Source: Roseiarcus sp963761435 (lineage in GTDB: Bacteria > Pseudomonadota > Alphaproteobacteria > Rhizobiales > Beijerinckiaceae). Taken from it: a DNA stretch of 64,000 nt. The position numbers were made by a program, and so were the translations under genes. The stretch is from positions 1,240,001 to 1,304,000 of the forward strand of contig CAVXHJ010000010.1 of the NCBI GenBank assembly GCA_963761435.1. Direction: 5' to 3'. The notes beneath the pieces are model-generated. The model saw nothing but the letters and a program-made list of their open reading frames with translations, did no database searches and had not been told where the DNA came from. How positions within the stretch are numbered: the first letter of the stretch is position 1; each line of letters begins with the position of its first letter. Shown one piece after another: positions 56,698-64,000 of the stretch.

Positions 56698-56723
56698 CTA
56701 TCATTTTCTATCACAATCTATCA
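56698..56723. promoter_or_regulatory. Triple direct repeat CTATCA, 10-bp period
   Basis: CTATCA at 56698, 56708 and 56718, exactly one helical turn apart, in the gap between the divergent desaturase and lacI genes. Direct phased repeats suggest cooperative regulator binding on one DNA face. The matching protein is not known. Confidence 0.45.
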
Positions 56724-56741
56724 TTGTCGTGACGGCATGCC

Positions 56742-57799
56742 TTGCATTTTCTCTCACGAGACGGAGTCTTTCGCCTGGGCCGCCCGACCATCGCCGATCT
56801 TGCCCGCGCCGCCGGGGTCAGCGTCGCGACCGTCGATCGCGTCCTGAACGCGCGCCACCGCGTGCGCGAGCCAACGGCCGAGCGCGTGCTCGGCGCCGCC
56901 GAGGCTATCGGCTTCCACGGCGCGCCGCTCTTGAAGAGACGGCTGCGGCCGAACGCTCCCGAGCGCACGTTTGCCTTTCTGCTCCAGCGTGAAGACGCTT
57001 TCTACGCCCAATTCGGCGCCGATCTCGCGGCGGCGACGCGCGCGCTGACCGAGTTTCGCGCCAAGCCTGTCGTCGATTTCGCGCCGGATCTCTCCGCGAG
57101 CGTCATCGCCGAGCGGCTTCTGCGACTCGGCGAGAGCGCGCATGCGGTGGCGGTCGTTTCGGTCGATCATCCGCGGGTCAGCGAAGCGATTGCGACGCTG
57201 AGGGCGCGCGGCGTGCCGACTTTCGCCATCCTCACCGAACTCGGAGCGGAGGCCGGCGCCCCTATATCGGACGCGATAACCGCAAGGAGGGGCGCACCGC
57301 CGCCTGGCTCATCGCCAAGGCGGCGAGGCGGCCGGGCAAGGTCGGCATCATCGTCGGCAGCCACAGGTTTCTCTGCCAGGAGACGGCGGAAATCTCGTTT
57401 AGGGCCTATCTGCGAGAGAACGCGCCGGAATTCACCCCGCTCGAACCGCTGGTCAATCTGGAGGAGCCGCGCATCGCCTATGCGGCGACGCAGGACATGA
57501 TCGCAACCCATCCTGATCTCGTCGGCCTCTATATCTGCGGCGGCGGCAAGGAGGGGGTGATCGCCGGCGCCCGCGACGAACCGCGCTCCCGCGGTCTGGC
57601 GATCATCTGCAACGAACTCACCCCCGCGGCGCGAGCGGGCCTCATCGACGGCGTGCTGACAGCCGTCATCTCGACGCCGACGCCGTTGCTTGCGCAGTGC
57701 GCGGTCGCGGCCATGGCCGCGGCGATCGTGGCGCCGGAGGAGGCCGTCCCGAGCCCGGTGTTCGTCCCTTTCGAGCTCTACCTGCCGACCAACGTTTGA
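56742..57799 (+). CDS. LacI-family transcriptional regulator, frameshifted
   Basis: About 351 residues from a TTG start at 56742 once one C is restored in the run near 57259-57262 (GAEAGAP joined to YIGRDNRKEG). HTH near the N-terminus: RPTIADLARAAGVSVATVDR followed by VLNARHRV. A periplasmic-binding-like sugar domain follows (VGIIVGSHRFLCQE, LVGLYICGGGKEGVIAG, AIICNELTPAARAG). It sits between the oxygenase operon and the importer genes and probably controls both. The start codon is uncertain. Confidence 0.82.
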
Positions 57800-57887
57800 C
57801 GAACCGGGCGCGTGCGCCGATCCCGGCCACGAGACCCCCTCGCTGCATAAAAGACATTTCTATGTTGTGGATGATGATATATTTTTT

Positions 57888-57901
57888 GGAATGTTTATTC
57901 C
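57888..57901. promoter_or_regulatory. Palindrome upstream of the binding-protein gene
   Basis: GGAAT-GTTT-ATTCC in an AT-rich patch (57860-57940). A second small palindrome TTTGT-TAC-ACAAA lies at 57924-57936. Both are within 150 bases of the importer start and are candidate operator or promoter elements. Confidence 0.35.
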
Positions 57902-58031
57902 GATCTTGATTCCGTTTAGAACGTTTGTTACACAAATGGGCGTTGCCTGCGCCAGAGGGGTCCCACGCCCGCGGCGGGCTCGTGTGAAGTCAGGCGGCTC
58001 CGTTTCGCCGCCGCCCAGGGAGGAAGCCGAC

Positions 58032-58964
58032 ATGAAACGCGTTTTGATTGCGCTCGCCGCCGCCACCGTGCTCTCGAGCCCCGCCTTCGCCGCCGCCAAG
58101 ATTGGCGTGTCGATGGACAAGTTCGACGACAACTTTCTCACCGTTCTGCGCAACGGCATGAGCGACTACGCGAAGACGCTGCCGGGCGTCACGCTTCAGA
58201 TCGAGGACGCGAAGGACGACGTCTCCAAGCAATTGAGCCAGGTTCAGAACTTCATCGCCAACGGCGTCAACGCGATCATCGTCAATCCCGTCGACACGAG
58301 CGCGACCGCCGCTATCACCAAGGCCGCCGCCGACGCTGGCGTGCCGCTCGTCTACGTCAACCGAGAGCCCGCCGACGTCGACAAGCTCGGCCCCAAGGCC
58401 GCTTTCGTCGCCTCGAACGAAGCCGAATCCGGCACGCTCGAGACCAAGCAGGTCTGCAAGCTTCTTGGCGGCAAGGGCAATATTCTGGTGATCGAGGGTC
58501 AGCTCTCGAACCAGGCCGCGGTGCAGCGCACCAAGGACATCCATGAGGTAATCTCCGGCCCCGATTGCAGCGGCATCAAGATCGTCGCCGAACAGACCGC
58601 AACCTGGGACCGCACCCAGGCGCAGAACCTGATGACCAACTGGCTGTCGAAGGGCCTGAAGTTCGACGCGGTGGTTTCGAACAACGATGAAATGGCGATC
58701 GGCGCCCTTCAGGCGATGAAAGCCGCCGGCATCGACACCAAGACGGCGATCGTCGGCGGCGTCGACGCGACACAGGACGCGCTCGCCTCGATGAAGGCGG
58801 GCGATCTCAAGGTCACGGTGTTCCAGGACGCCGCCGGGCAGGGCAAGGGCGCGGTCGACGCCGCTTTGGCGCTCGCCGCGGGCAAGCCGGTCGAGAAGAA
58901 GGTCTACATTCCCTTCGTCCTCGTGACGCCGGGCAATATGGACCAGTTCATGAAGAAGAACTGA
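58032..58964 (+). CDS. Inositol/ribose-type ABC transporter substrate-binding protein
   Basis: 310 residues from ATG 58032 with GGGAGGAAG upstream. Signal peptide (LIALAAATVLSSPAFAAA). Type I sugar-binding fold: KIGVSMDKFDDNFLTVLRNG, GVNAIIVNPVDTSATAAI, PLVYVNREPADVDKLG, VVSNNDEMAIGALQAMKAAG and GGVDATQDALASMKAG. It resembles the inositol- and rhizopine-binding (MocB-like) proteins. It is the first of the three importer genes downstream of lacI. Confidence 0.87.
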   Translation: MKRVLIALAAATVLSSPAFAAAKIGVSMDKFDDNFLTVLRNGMSDYAKTLPGVTLQIEDAKDDVSKQLSQVQNFIANGVNAIIVNPVDTSATAAITKAAADAGVPLVYVNREPADVDKLGPKAAFVASNEAESGTLETKQVCKLLGGKGNILVIEGQLSNQAAVQRTKDIHEVISGPDCSGIKIVAEQTATWDRTQAQNLMTNWLSKGLKFDAVVSNNDEMAIGALQAMKAAGIDTKTAIVGGVDATQDALASMKAGDLKVTVFQDAAGQGKGAVDAALALAAGKPVEKKVYIPFVLVTPGNMDQFMKKN

Positions 58965-58998
58965 TCGGAGATCCCGAATCCCCCCAAAGCGAGGGGCG

Positions 58999-59027
58999 CC
59001 GGAGGCGCGCCAGTCGCCGGCCTCCGG
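58999..59027. terminator. Intercistronic hairpin between binding protein and ATPase
   Basis: CCGGAGGC and GCCTCCGG arms with a 13-nt loop, 35 bases after the binding-protein stop. Likely partial terminator or mRNA stabiliser. Confidence 0.45.
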
Positions 59028-59119
59028 AACTCTGCTGAATGGTTATTGCAGCATGACCGAACAATGCGGCGGCTCCGCCGAACCAGGAGTCGCTGCGAGA
59101 TAAGGCGGGACGAAGCGCG

Positions 59120-60664
59120 ATGGCGACCATCAGTCCGTCGACAGCCGAGATTGTCCGGCAAAGCGGGGCCGTGCCGGGCGCGGAATATCTGCTCGAGGTC
59201 GCCAACGTCCGCAAGGCGTTTCCCGGCGTGCTGGCGCTCGACGACGTTTCGTTTCGCCTCAAGCGCGGCCATGTGCACGCGCTGATGGGCGAGAACGGCG
59301 CCGGCAAGTCGACGCTGATGAAGATCATCGCCGGCATCTACACGCCCGATTCCGGCTCCTTCAAGCTGAAGGGCCAGGAGATCAAGCTGACGTCGCCGCT
59401 CGACGCGCTGCGTTACGGCATCGCCATGATCCATCAGGAGCTCAACCTGATGAATTTCATGACCGTTGCAGAGAACATATGGATTCGCCGCGAACCCCTG
59501 AATGGCCTCGGGTTCGTCCGCCATGACGAAATGCGCCGGCGGACGAAGGAGCTTTTCGAACGGCTCGACATCGGCATCGATCCGCAAACCGAAGTGCGCG
59601 ATCTTTCCGTCGCCAGTCGCCAGATGGTCGAGATCGCCAAGGCGGTCAGCTACGATTCCGACATCCTCATCATGGACGAACCGACCTCGGCGCTGACCGA
59701 TCGCGAGGTCGAGCACCTTTTCAAGATCATCAGGACGCTCAAGGCCCAGGGCACCGGCATCGTCTACATCACCCACAAGATGAACGAACTGTTCGAGATC
59801 GCCGACGAAGTGTCGGTGTTCCGCGATGGCCGCTTCATCGGGGAGCACGCGGCCGCCGACGTGACCCGCGACGACATCATTCGGCTGATGGTCGGCCGCG
59901 AGATCACCCAGATGTTTCCCAAGGAAACCGTGCCGATCGGCGACGTCGCGCTTTCGGTCCGCAATCTCGCCCTCGAGGGCCGGTTCCGCGACATTTCCTT
60001 CGATCTGCGCAAGGGCGAGATTCTCGGCTTCGCCGGGCTCGTCGGCTCGGGGCGCAGCAATGTCGCCGAGACCTTGTTCGGCGTGACCCCCGCGACCTCG
60101 GGAACGATTGCGATCGACGGCGTGGAAATGGCGATCAAGAATCCTGGCGTAGCGATGGACGCCGGCATGGCGTTCCTGACCGAAGACCGCAAGGAAAGCG
60201 GTTGCTTCCTGCTCCTTGACATCATGGCCAACATGCAGATCGCGCTGTTGCGCCGCGGGCATGCCCGCGCGGGCTTCGTCAAGGAGCGCGAGATCGAGGC
60301 GCTTTGCCAGCAGCAGAAGACCCGCCTGAGGGTCCGCACGCCCGATCTCGAGGAGCCGGTGCTCAACCTATCGGGGGGCAATCAGCAGAAGGTGCTGATC
60401 GCCCGCTGGCTGATGACGAAGCCGCGCATCCTCATTCTCGACGAGCCGACGCGCGGCATCGACGTCGGCGCCAAAGCCGAGATTCACAAGCTCATCAGCG
60501 AACTCGCCGGCCAGGGCGTGGCGGTCATGATGATCTCATCGGAAATGCCGGAGGTGCTCGGCATGAGCGACCGGGTTCTCGTCATGCACGAGGGGCGCAT
60601 GACGGGAATTGTCGATCGCAAGGACGCAACTCAGGTCAAGATCATGGAGCTGGCGTCGCAATAG
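59120..60664 (+). CDS. Sugar ABC transporter ATP-binding protein, two-domain (RbsA/MglA type)
   Basis: 514 residues with two ABC domains. Domain 1: Walker A GENGAGKSTL near residue 63, VASRQMVEIAKA as signature region, LIMDEPTSAL as Walker B. Domain 2: degenerate Walker A GLVGSGRSN, signature LSGGNQQKV and Walker B ILILDEPTRG, typical of these importers where the second site is catalytically weaker. It energises uptake of the polyol or sugar bound by the protein above. It is 32 bases upstream of the permease. Confidence 0.92.
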   Translation: MATISPSTAEIVRQSGAVPGAEYLLEVANVRKAFPGVLALDDVSFRLKRGHVHALMGENGAGKSTLMKIIAGIYTPDSGSFKLKGQEIKLTSPLDALRYGIAMIHQELNLMNFMTVAENIWIRREPLNGLGFVRHDEMRRRTKELFERLDIGIDPQTEVRDLSVASRQMVEIAKAVSYDSDILIMDEPTSALTDREVEHLFKIIRTLKAQGTGIVYITHKMNELFEIADEVSVFRDGRFIGEHAAADVTRDDIIRLMVGREITQMFPKETVPIGDVALSVRNLALEGRFRDISFDLRKGEILGFAGLVGSGRSNVAETLFGVTPATSGTIAIDGVEMAIKNPGVAMDAGMAFLTEDRKESGCFLLLDIMANMQIALLRRGHARAGFVKEREIEALCQQQKTRLRVRTPDLEEPVLNLSGGNQQKVLIARWLMTKPRILILDEPTRGIDVGAKAEIHKLISELAGQGVAVMMISSEMPEVLGMSDRVLVMHEGRMTGIVDRKDATQVKIMELASQ

Positions 60665-60696
60665 CGGCGCGAGCAAGGCGACAGGAGTCGACGACC

Positions 60697-61725
60697 GTGG
60701 CCACGGACATCTCAACCGCCGCAGCGCCGAGCGAAACGCATTCCGCCGGGCGCCGCCGTCTGCCGCCCGAGCTCAGCATCCTCGGCGTCATGATCGGCAT
60801 GATGCTCTTGTTCGAGGCCTTGGGCTGGATCTTCGTCGGCCAGAGCTTCATCGCCAATCCGTTGCGGCTCAAGATCATGATCCTGCAGGAGGCGGAGATC
60901 GGCATCATCGCCGTCGGCGTCACACAGGTCATCATCATGGGCGGCATCGATCTGTCGTCCGGCTCGGTCGTCGGCATGACGGCGATGGTCGCCGCGAGCC
61001 TGGCTCAGACCGAGGGCTTTTCGCATGCGGTCTACCCGAGCCTGACCGGCCTCAATCCGATCTTCCCGGTCGCGGCGGGTCTCCTCTGCGGTCTCGCCGC
61101 CGGGTTCGTCAACGGTTGGCTGATCGCCTACACGAAGATCCCGGCGTTCATCGCCACGCTCGGCATGATGGTGTCGGCGCGCGGCGTCGCGGACTGGTAC
61201 ACGAACGGTCAGCCGATCGGCAATCTCGAGGATTCCTTCGCCGCCATCGGCGCCGGCTGGTGGCCGGTCATCATCTTCCTTGGGGTCGCTTTCATCTTCC
61301 ACATCGCGCTGCGCTATACGCGCTACGGCAAGTTCACCTACGCCATCGGCGCGAACCAGCTCGCCGCGCGCGTCTCGGGCATCAACGTCGAGCGCCATAT
61401 CGTGCTCGTCTACATGCTCGCGGGGCTGCTCTCGGGACTTTCCGGCATCGTGCACACCGCGCGCGCGATCAGCGGCCAGGCTGGCGTCGGCGTCGGCTTC
61501 GAACTCGACGCGATCGCCGCAGCAGTCATCGGCGGCACTTCGCTCTCCGGCGGCGTCGGGCGCATGACGGGAACCGTGATCGGCGCGGTGATCCTCGGGA
61601 TCCTGACCTCGGGCTTCACCTTCCTCAACGTCGACGCGCACTATCAGGAAATCATCAAGGGCGGCGTCATCGTCGCCGCGGTCGTCGCCGACCAATATCG
61701 CCAGCGCAGACGGCGCGCGGTCTAG
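60697..61725 (+). CDS. Sugar ABC transporter permease (RbsC family)
   Basis: 342 residues from GTG 60697 with AGGAG upstream. Eight to ten hydrophobic segments; the family motif GGIDLSSGSVVGMTA and the C-terminal AAVIGGTSLSGGVGRMTGT are present, with GKFTYAIGANQLAARVSGI in the loop. It forms the channel of the inositol/ribose-type importer. It is the last gene of the operon. Confidence 0.92.
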   Translation: MATDISTAAAPSETHSAGRRRLPPELSILGVMIGMMLLFEALGWIFVGQSFIANPLRLKIMILQEAEIGIIAVGVTQVIIMGGIDLSSGSVVGMTAMVAASLAQTEGFSHAVYPSLTGLNPIFPVAAGLLCGLAAGFVNGWLIAYTKIPAFIATLGMMVSARGVADWYTNGQPIGNLEDSFAAIGAGWWPVIIFLGVAFIFHIALRYTRYGKFTYAIGANQLAARVSGINVERHIVLVYMLAGLLSGLSGIVHTARAISGQAGVGVGFELDAIAAAVIGGTSLSGGVGRMTGTVIGAVILGILTSGFTFLNVDAHYQEIIKGGVIVAAVVADQYRQRRRRAV

Positions 61726-61756
61726 AGCGGGCCTGGCCACAGGTCGGCCAGGGACG

Positions 61757-62326
61757 TCAGGCCGGAAAAGTGGTCATGATCTCCGTGAGCGCGGGCCGCG
61801 GGCGATCCTCGATCGCCGCTGTCGACATGCCGATGTGAATGAAGCCCGCGATGCGCTCGTGGTCGGCGAGGCCGATCGCGGCGCGAAATCGGGCGTCGTA
61901 GGCCATCCACCCGGTGAGCCAGGTGGCGGAAAATCCGAGCGCGCGAGCGGCGACGATCATGTTCATGCACACGGCGCCTGCGGACAGAACCTGCTCCCAT
62001 TCCGGGATTTTCGGATGCGGCGCGGCGCGCGAGATGACGGTGACGACAAGCGGCGCGCCGACGAAGCGCTGCTCCTCCTTGGCGCGCGCGGCCTCGTCGA
62101 GATCGGGCCTGTCCTCAAGGGCGATCGCAAGCGCAAGCGCTCCGGCCCGCTCGCGCGCTTTTCCCTCGATGACCACGAACCGCCACGGCGCGAGCTTACC
62201 GTGGTCGGGCACCCGTGAGGCGACGGTCAGGATCGTGGCGAGTTCGTCGGCGCCCGGTCCCGGCCCGGTCATCATCGGCGGCGGAACGGATCTTCGGCGT
62301 TTGAGGAGCGAGATCGTGTCGTTCAT
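61757..62326 (-). CDS. Nitroreductase-family FMN protein
   Basis: 189 residues. FMN-dependent oxidoreductase similar to YdjA: the N-terminal LLKRRRSVPPPMM and RVPDHGKLAPWRF carry the flavin-phosphate contacts, and GFSATWLTGW is in the C-terminal third. Likely reduces quinones, nitro compounds or unknown metabolites with NAD(P)H. No neighbouring partner. It converges with the transporter permease gene. Confidence 0.85.
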   Translation of the reverse strand: MNDTISLLKRRRSVPPPMMTGPGPGADELATILTVASRVPDHGKLAPWRFVVIEGKARERAGALALAIALEDRPDLDEAARAKEEQRFVGAPLVVTVISRAAPHPKIPEWEQVLSAGAVCMNMIVAARALGFSATWLTGWMAYDARFRAAIGLADHERIAGFIHIGMSTAAIEDRPRPALTEIMTTFPA

Positions 62327-62481
62327 CGTTGTCTCTATCCAAAGCGAAAGGATCGGCTCTTGGCCGAATTCCGGACGGCTGTAAACCGCCCTCGATCCGC
62401 CTCAATGTGGCGTCACCAGCCCCGTGAGGGTGGTCGAGCGCCATCAACCGGCGGCGATCTTTTTCGGCAGGGCGAGGCGGA

Positions 62482-63474
62482 TTGAGACTGACTTGGCGAA
62501 TTCTGGCGGCTTCGGTCGCGCTCGTGGCGCTGGTCGCGCCCGCCGGCGCCCAGACGCCGCCGAGCGATCCCGCTCAGGCGCCGTCAAGCGAACCCCCGAG
62601 GGCGCACGCAAGCGAATCCGCCCTGGCGACGCTCAGCCTCTCCGCGGTCCTGAACGGCGGCGGCGCGCCCCTTACCGGAGGTCTGCGCTGGCGGATATTC
62701 GCCGCACAACCCGACCCGGACGGTGCGCACCCCCTGAACGTCGAATCGAGCGTCGCCCAGCCGACGTTGACGGTTCCTCCGGGAGAGTATGTCGTGCACG
62801 CCTCCTTCGGGCTCGCGAGCGCGGCCAAGCGGGTGACGCTCGGCGCCGAGGTTCGCTCTGAGCGGCTCACGCTGTCAGCGGGCGCGCTCAGAATCGAGGG
62901 AACTCTCGCCGACGCGCCAATCGACCCGTCCAAACTCTCGCTGGCGATCTACGTGCCGCAGAACCGCAACCCGCTCGGCAAGCTCGTCTACGACCACGGA
63001 AAGGCCGGCGACATTATCGGACTGCCGGAAGGCTCCTATCATATCGTCTCGACCTTCCTCGACACTGTCGGCGCCCATTCGGGAGTGAGCGCGGGCAATT
63101 CAGCGAAGCCGGCGGCGGCCGCGTCGCTTGGCGCGATACCCTCCAATTCGATCGTCAACGCCGACATCAAGGTTATCTCCGGCAAGCGGATCGACGTAAC
63201 GATCCGCCATCGCTGCGCCACGATGACGCTCAAGCTCGTCAACAAGCCCGCCGGTGAGGCTCTCGCCAACACCACCTTCACCGTGCTCACTCCGGGCGGC
63301 GACGTCATCCGCGAACTCGTGGGCGCCTTTCCGGCGCTGGTCCTCGCCGAGGGCGAATACGTGGTCATTGCGCGGCACGATTCCAAGGTCTACCAGTCAA
63401 CCTTCCAGGTTCAGACCGGGATGGACCGCGACGTGGAAGTTGTTGCACAAGAGGGCGGCAAACAGGGGCCGTGA
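62482..63474 (+). CDS. Exported protein with three beta-sandwich repeats
   Basis: 330 residues from TTG 62482 preceded by GCGAGGCGG. Signal peptide (ILAASVALVALVAPAGAQ). Three repeats, each ending in a PEGA-like hook, are visible: PPGEYVVHASF, PEGSYHIVSTF and AEGEYVVIARH. The protein is likely periplasmic or surface-located, binding peptidoglycan or another partner. No named family is recognised. It is 4 bases before the RAM-domain gene and may be co-transcribed with it. Confidence 0.62.
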   Translation: MRLTWRILAASVALVALVAPAGAQTPPSDPAQAPSSEPPRAHASESALATLSLSAVLNGGGAPLTGGLRWRIFAAQPDPDGAHPLNVESSVAQPTLTVPPGEYVVHASFGLASAAKRVTLGAEVRSERLTLSAGALRIEGTLADAPIDPSKLSLAIYVPQNRNPLGKLVYDHGKAGDIIGLPEGSYHIVSTFLDTVGAHSGVSAGNSAKPAAAASLGAIPSNSIVNADIKVISGKRIDVTIRHRCATMTLKLVNKPAGEALANTTFTVLTPGGDVIRELVGAFPALVLAEGEYVVIARHDSKVYQSTFQVQTGMDRDVEVVAQEGGKQGP

Positions 63475-63478
63475 CCGG

Positions 63479-63715
63479 ATGCAGACCTTCTTCGTCCAAA
63501 TCAAATGCGCGCTCGGGCGGACCTACGAGGTCGCAAGCGCTCTGGCGGAAGCGGAAATCGCCTCCGAGATCTATTCGATCGCCGGCGACTACGACATTCT
63601 CGCCAAATTCTACGTCGAATCGAACGTCGATATCGGCCATTTCGTCGGCCACAAGGTCCAGGTCATCCCGGGGATTGTCGACACGCGCACCATGATCACG
63701 TTCAAGGCGTTCTAG
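63479..63715 (+). CDS. Stand-alone Lrp/AsnC ligand-binding (RAM) domain protein
   Basis: 78 residues from ATG 63479. The whole protein is one RAM domain: FVQIKCALGRTYEVASAL, the conserved SIAGDYDILAKFYV and PGIVDTRTMITF. There is no DNA-binding domain. Such small proteins are thought to bind amino acids or act with full Lrp proteins as oligomers; activity here is unknown. Confidence 0.82.
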   Translation: MQTFFVQIKCALGRTYEVASALAEAEIASEIYSIAGDYDILAKFYVESNVDIGHFVGHKVQVIPGIVDTRTMITFKAF

Positions 63716-63769
63716 CCGGCGTGAGGCGCGCGGCGTTCGATTGTGAGCCTGCGCGGCTCCGAGAGGTCC

Positions 63770-64000
63770 ATGTTCCATCGTCCAACAGCAGCGGCCGTTT
63801 CCAAGATGCGCTCAAGACTCACTCTCGTCCTCCTCTTCAGTTTCTCTGTCGCCGGCGTCGCCCATGCGACGGAAACCGAATTCCTGTTCGACGCGCTGCA
63901 CGGCAAGACGGCCTACCGCGGGTCGTGGGAGAAACTCATGAAGCTCGTGCAGCCGACGCCCGACTGGCTTGTGCAGTTCAACAAGAATTTCGACGGCGTA
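63770..64000 (+). CDS. Exported protein, 3' end missing (possibly Ivy-like)
   Basis: 77 residues visible, running off the window end. ATG 63770 (an in-frame Met at residue 13 is also possible). A signal peptide (LVLLFSFSVAGVAHA) is followed by ETEFLFDALHGKTAYRGSWE. The spacing of LFDALHGKTAYRGSWEKLM and PDWLVQFNKNFDGV recalls inhibitors of vertebrate lysozyme (Ivy), but the conserved Cys-containing region would lie beyond the window. Low certainty. Confidence 0.4.
   Translation, partial: MFHRPTAAAVSKMRSRLTLVLLFSFSVAGVAHATETEFLFDALHGKTAYRGSWEKLMKLVQPTPDWLVQFNKNFDGV

Noticed and set aside
58904..60262. Long minus-strand frame opposite the ABC ATPase
   Set aside because: Antisense shadow; the sense strand has complete ABC motifs.

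Overview
This window reads as a chromosomal contig of a GC-rich alphaproteobacterium, most likely a member of the Hyphomicrobiales (Rhizobiales). The support is the rRNA operon order 16S-tRNA-Ile-tRNA-Ala-23S-5S-tRNA-fMet, an intervening sequence in the helix-9 region of the 23S rRNA, the ffs-dnaX-ybaB-recR order, the lptM-lysA-TIGR02302 order, a 41-residue L36 protein, and palindromic intergenic repeats of the rhizobial type. No phage, plasmid, CRISPR array or complete insertion sequence was seen.

Layout. 0-4.1 kb: an alpha/beta hydrolase (cut by the window start), ribokinase, a DadA-type FAD amine/amino-acid oxidase and an Asp/Glu-racemase-family enzyme. 4.1-9.8 kb: a cytochrome c'-like protein, a cyclic-nucleotide-domain/thioredoxin-reductase-like protein, a chimeric gene remnant, a MarR-GNAT fusion, small hypotheticals, a TPR protein and rpmJ. 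9.9-18.9 kb: sugar metabolism, with a Gfo/Idh/MocA dehydrogenase, an aldo/keto reductase, a fructose-type ABC importer (frcBCA-like), a divergent ROK regulator, and zwf-pgl feeding the oxidative pentose-phosphate/Entner-Doudoroff route. 19-22 kb: an orphan LivK-type binding protein, an intergenic region with a phased operator and a nested palindrome, a broken Rrf2 regulator and a lipocalin-like protein. 22.1-28.2 kb: the rRNA operon on the minus strand, whose promoter overlaps the stop codon of a P450 gene. 28.2-32.7 kb: P450, recR, ybaB, dnaX and the SRP RNA. 32.7-41.7 kb: an XRE/MmyB-like regulator with twin operators, small enzymes, lptM-lysA-TIGR02302, cobalamin adenosyltransferase, anmK and a Gly-rich secreted protein. 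41.9-49.3 kb: three separated valine-degradation genes (mmsB, an acyl-CoA dehydrogenase, mmsA) among a TauE-type transporter, an arylamine N-acetyltransferase and hypotheticals. 49.3-51.0 kb: a MazEF toxin-antitoxin pair between a 94-bp fragment and a full copy of the same LysR gene. 51-53.5 kb: a CadC-like TPR regulator and a secreted protein. 53.5-61.7 kb: two divergent operons resembling rhizopine or methyl-inositol catabolism: a MocD-like desaturase, a MocE-like Rieske ferredoxin and two SDR dehydrogenases on one side; a LacI regulator and an inositol/ribose-type ABC importer on the other. 61.7-64 kb: a nitroreductase, a secreted three-repeat protein, a stand-alone RAM (Lrp ligand-binding) protein and a truncated secreted protein.

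Nine otherwise well-conserved genes carry an apparent single-base indel (rbsK, the racemase-family gene, the CNBD-reductase, rrf2, recR, mmsB, one SDR, the desaturase and lacI). Several fall in homopolymers and one is in recR, so uncorrected sequencing error is the likeliest explanation for most. Their coordinates below span both reading frames. The rrf2 gene also carries an in-frame stop and may be a real pseudogene.
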